Positions 60,621-64,000 of a stretch of DNA of 64,000 nucleotides are shown piece by piece. The notes under the pieces were generated by a model. The model made no database searches. It saw only the letters and a program-made list of their open reading frames with translations, and was not told where the DNA came from. The stretch comes from Grifola frondosa (Eukaryota > Basidiomycota > Agaricomycetes > Polyporales > Grifolaceae), in the NCBI GenBank assembly GCA_001683735.1, contig LUGG01000044.1:62001-126000 (forward strand), in the 5' to 3' direction. A program made the translations under genes and the position numbers. Position 1 is the stretch's first letter, and each line of letters begins with the position of its first letter.

Positions 60621-61574
60621 ATCCCACCCTACCATTGGATCGCGAAGACATTCGAAGTTGAGTCTTCTGAGCCTAGACATGAAGCCGAAATTTGGAGTTC
60701 AAGATAGCGCAGGCTTCACTCCCACTGCTTCAAGATAGTCACTGTTCGGGCCGTGGAAAACGCGCTAAATTTGCAGCGCCTGAACATCTTTCTGTGCATA
60801 CTCCTTCGCCAGAATAACTGAGCTTTCACCAAAGTTTCAAACAATTTGGTGTCGACTTTTAAACTATGCATGAACGTCGTCAGAGGTGGTGGCAAGGTGG
60901 ACGGTGGCAAGTCGGCTCCGGTTTCCGGATCTGGGCAGCTCCCACAGGTACAAATATATATCAATAATCGCCCACATGTGGCTGACGCACGACACTGAAC
61001 GAGCAAAATCAGGAAGAGTATCATCGAATGCATGTATCCTCTGGCCCACCCATTCTGTGATTGACCCCAGTCAAATTCAGTGTTCGATTTTGGTCATGCG
61101 TTAAAGCTCGACAGGAAATAGCTCAGAGGTCGACTTCCGTATCATTTCTACAAGTTATGACTCATATTGGGATTATGAGAACTGTTGCTGCAGGACCATG
61201 TAAACCACCATTTGTGTCAGATGCTCGCGTCCTCAGTGTAGTGATGGAGGAAACGTCCAGGGAGGAAGCACCCTCCAACCAAGGTCAGTCAAAAAGGGTG
61301 TTATTTTCCCACAACTTCAACACTCACAGTGCTGACCTGTATACCGAGTGCATGAGGGGAATCTGATCTGCGCGCTGGTGGAACATATTTTTCAGAAGTC
61401 TATGCAAACAAGGAACACTCCAATGTCATCGATGGGACGTCGTTGTGCGAATCAACGTATACGGTTTGAGCTGCGTCGTGTTCATAGACCGACCGATATT
61501 ACGGAATGGGACAATAAAGATAGACCTCTGATACAATCATTGCCCATAGGGACAGGTCAACAAGGCGAGCGATC
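60621..61574. other. Intergenic, nothing recognised
   Basis: About 950 bases between oxygenase copy B (upstream side) and the end of the SET gene. No supported feature. Confidence 0.55.
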
Positions 61575-62884
61575 CTACATCTTCAACGTCCTTCCTCCAG
61601 AAGCCATCAAACCATGCACCCTATCCGCATCGTCCAGCCTCCTTACATTATACGAATCCTCGCCCTCCACCATCTCAAACACGCTCCGCGCCCTCCTCGC
61701 CCACTCCATAGCAACCCGCAGGTCATGGTATATCGTGAGCACCTGGCTCCCACCCATCAGGATCCGCGCATACTCCACAGGTAGCCCTCCTCGCCCGCCC
61801 AGTCCAGCGCCTCGCGCAGCTGCTCGAAAGCGATCCGAGGGGGGAACCGCTCGCCCTCAAGCCTCCCGAGCAACTGCCGTATCCCCACCCGCCGCGCATC
61901 GCTCGCACGCACCTGCGCGGATGGAAGCGTGCACACGGGGCACGCGCACACAAAGTACCGCGTGCGCGCGAGGAATGCGCGGCGCTCCGCGCAGGGCGCA
62001 GCGAGCGGCGCGTACGCGATCGTGACCTCCCCCCGGGCGCGATGTCGCGTGCGGCCCACAGCTGTCCCGCGAAGCGCGCGACGGAGAAGTGGTAGTTCGC
62101 GGAGGGCGCACACGCGTGGTTCGCGCGCGCGAGGGTCGGGAAGCACCCCGCGAACGTGCCCGCGTCCACATCTGGCGCCCCGCGTCCGGGTCCGCGATGC
62201 GGAGCTCGAGGCAGTTCGTGTTGAGGATCCCCGGGACGGCGTCGAACTCGCGCGCGGGGTACGCGTTCGCGAGGCGCAGGAACGCGGTGCGCGCGGCGGG
62301 GGCGAGGCCCTGCAGCGCTGCGCGGTGGAAGATGCCGTTCGCGTCTGTCTGGTCTGCCGCGCACGAGAGCGTGCGGCGCGCGGCGTAGATGGGACGCTCC
62401 TCCCAGATGAGTTCGCCCGCACGGATCAGGCGCGCGGCGAGCATGCCCGTGCCCTTCCCGGGCACGTCCTGCACGACGAAGCTCGGGCCGGCCTCGGAGT
62501 GCGGCGGCGCGGGCGCAGGCCTGCGCCAGACGGGCCACTGCGCGACCTCGCGTAGATTCGGGAGGTAGTCAACGAAGACGAGGTCTGCGCGTGCGTCCGG
62601 GATGTAGAGGAAGCACGGGGCGTTGTCGTAACGCGTGTCGGAGAGGACAATGCGCGGGTGCCACGAGATGACTTTGGTCGTGTCCACGCTCGGGGGGAGG
62701 AGCTCTGAGTCTGGCGTCACGCTCTGTCGTGATGAGATTCCTGCGCATATATATACACGCTGATTAGTAAGGAGATCTCTGGTGCTGTGAAAACGCGACG
62801 TACCTCGTGGTGACGTGCTTCGAGCCATTCAACTGCTTTATGAATCAAGAGGGCGGCGGGTGCAGGTGGAAGATGAGGGGCCAT
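61575..62884 (-). CDS. SET-domain protein, frame broken twice
   Basis: A SET-domain protein of the fungal SMYD-like/SET5-like kind, probably a lysine methyltransferase or a derived relative. From ATG 62884 (MAPHLPPAPAALLIHKAVEWL) an intron precedes about 62740. Then follow FVVQDVPGKGTGMLAARLI (SET N-part, G-x-G), GILNTNCLELRIA, ANHACAPSANYHFSV (the NHxCxPN-type core, here Ala for Ser and Ala-Ser-Ala for Pro-Asn-Ala), ARDIAPG, EVTIAYAPL (substrate/Tyr motif) and YFVCACPVC (post-SET Cys). A C-terminal helical part ends GGRTLKM at 61575. Two frame breaks: near 62185-62200 (between RIADPDAG and DVDAGTF) and near 62030-62036 in a G6 run (between APG and EVTI). All motifs remain readable in order. 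Confidence 0.75.
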
Positions 62885-63309
62885 GGTACGACGTGTGCCG
62901 CAGATGATACCCCTCGCTGCAGCGACGAGGAATCTCCCGTCGGCAGGCGATTATGAAATTACACGCTAAGAGCGTCGGGGTGATCCGTGCGGGTTTCATT
63001 ATAGAGTCGTGATGGGAACCTCTCGTCGTCTCCATCGCTTCGCGCATGGGAGCCGTGGCTAGCGCAAGAAGCAAATGGGAGCGAGCGACGTCTGGCACAT
63101 CTGTGCACACCATACGTCGCGGGGGAACGTAACGTAGCGGTCGCACCGACGATCATGATTTCGAGCAGCAATCATTTACGGTTGCCAAGAGCACACAGGC
63201 GGACGAGTGCGGAACAGCTTCCATGGCATTCACGGGCTCGTCGTCGGTCACGTACGTACGTCACATGTATACAGCCACACTCGCGAGGGTATCACCCGAC
63301 CTCCTAGAA
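62885..63309. other. Intergenic between SET and GH79 genes
   Basis: About 425 bases; the short minus-strand frames here have no family features. Confidence 0.55.
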
Positions 63310-64000
63310 TCAGTAAAAGCGCACCAGGACGGCCTCTGTGGCGCGCAGGTCCAGCCCGTCGGCGAGCGTGATGTTCTCTTCCACGACGGCGCCCTTCGGC
63401 TGGACGTCAGGCGTCTCGTAGCTCTGTCCCGCGAACGTCAAGTTCGCGACGTCGTCCGCATGCTGGATGACGAGCCGTGCCGCCTGCGCCGCGGTGACCT
63501 GCCTGCCCTCGCCAGCAAAAGCCAAGTCAATGTGCACGACAGGGCGGTCGCCCGTGCTGCTCTGCAGCCACGCATTCAGGTTCACGAACGCGGCGCGCAC
63601 GAGGCGCCCGTCCTCGAACGCAGCATAGCCGCTCGTGTTCGAGTCGTTGACGCTCAGCTCGACCAGCTGCGCGCTTCCCGTGCGCCCAACGAAGGTGTCA
63701 ATGAGCAGGCCCGCGTAATAGGGCGGCTGGATGTGTGGCGGGGACGGCGGGTCGAGTGGGGAGCCGTCGATGGTAGAAATGTTGAGCGTGACGGGTTGAA
63801 TCTGGCAGACGAAGGTGCGTGATCAGAAGTGACGTCATAGAGTGCTATGAGGCGACGCACGAAGTTGTACTTGTATCCGATGCCTTCATGGAAAAACGCT
63901 TCTTGCATGCCGAGAGTGGCTGCTTGCAGTGTGTAGTCGATGGCCCAAAGCGCTGCTCCGGCCGTGTTGCTCACTCCCGGGGCGCCATGGCACGCGATGC
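63310..64000 (-). CDS. GH79-type beta-glucuronidase, 3' part (runs off the window)
   Basis: Minus-strand gene whose 5' end lies beyond 64000. The readable part begins GVSNTAGAALWAIDYTLQAA, then MQEAFFHEGIGYKYNF. An intron follows (about 63890-63805). Then come QPVTLNIST, the C-terminal beta domain PPYYAGLLIDTF, VELSVNDSNTSGYAAF, AFVNLNAWLQ and the ending LDLRATEAVLVRFY, stop at 63310. This order fits fungal GH79 proteins: the end of the catalytic (beta/alpha)8 barrel followed by the GH79 C-terminal beta domain. Such enzymes release glucuronic acid from arabinogalactan-type or other glycans outside the cell. The catalytic residues lie partly outside the window, so activity cannot be judged. 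Confidence 0.75.

Noticed and set aside
61348..62555. Long plus-strand frames opposite the SET gene
   Set aside because: They arise from the very high GC content of the SET coding strand and are Arg/Ala-rich with no domain.
1..64000. CRISPR array, bacterial operon or phage system
   Set aside because: No direct-repeat/spacer pattern and no ribosome-binding-site-led genes; the introns and families are eukaryotic.

Overview
The window looks like a chromosomal segment of a filamentous basidiomycete (Agaricomycetes). The evidence is genes cut by many 45-60 bp GT-AG introns, a laccase with four copper-binding segments, F-box and DUF6534-type membrane proteins typical of mushrooms, GH92 and GH79 glycosidases, and a Copia LTR element. 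The laccase (Phe axial position, C-terminus ending [13 protein letters not shown]) fits a white-rot polypore; that order-level placement is an inference from family knowledge, with no search behind it.

Layout. 1-13 kb: an F-box gene (-), the laccase (+), an NmrA-like NAD(P)-binding protein gene (+), then eroded 3' ends of non-LTR retroelements. 13.8-18.8 kb: a complete-length Copia element (-) with 227/228-bp LTRs, a 5-bp target duplication, PBS and polypurine tract, an intact gag and a broken pol. 19.5-21.1 kb: a DUF6534-like membrane protein gene (-). 24.9-26.0 kb: the first of three related C2H2 zinc-finger genes. 27.0-30.0 kb: a large multi-exon gene (-) joining an N-terminal mushroom-specific region to eight WD40 repeats. 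31.2-33.2 kb: a MetE-like catalytic-domain gene (+) and an intron-containing tRNA-Pro(UGG). 33.4-36.7 kb: a secreted GH92 mannosidase (-). 37.1-38.4 kb: a carboxylesterase pseudogene (+). 41.1-42.7 kb (-) and 52.8-53.9 kb (+): C2H2 genes two and three, divergently transcribed around a 10-kb stretch with no recognisable gene. 54.9-56.8 kb: an APH/AIM9-like kinase gene (+). 57.6-60.6 kb: two tail-to-tail 2-oxoglutarate/Fe(II) oxygenase paralogues. 61.6-62.9 kb: a SET-domain gene (-). 63.3 kb to the edge: the 3' part of a GH79 glycosidase gene (-).

The genes do not form one pathway. Laccase, carboxylesterase relic, GH92 and GH79 are secreted degradative functions; the C2H2 trio, F-box, WD40 and SET genes are regulatory. 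Two themes deserve attention. One is the C2H2 trio, which shares an N-terminal SLPSI..L.PG motif, a two-finger core and a C-terminal LRPAF motif. The other is a recurrent pattern of single-base losses that break otherwise well-conserved genes (laccase, NmrA-like, one oxygenase, SET, F-box). The two Copia LTRs differ only by indels, so residual indel errors in the assembly must be considered before these genes are called pseudogenes.
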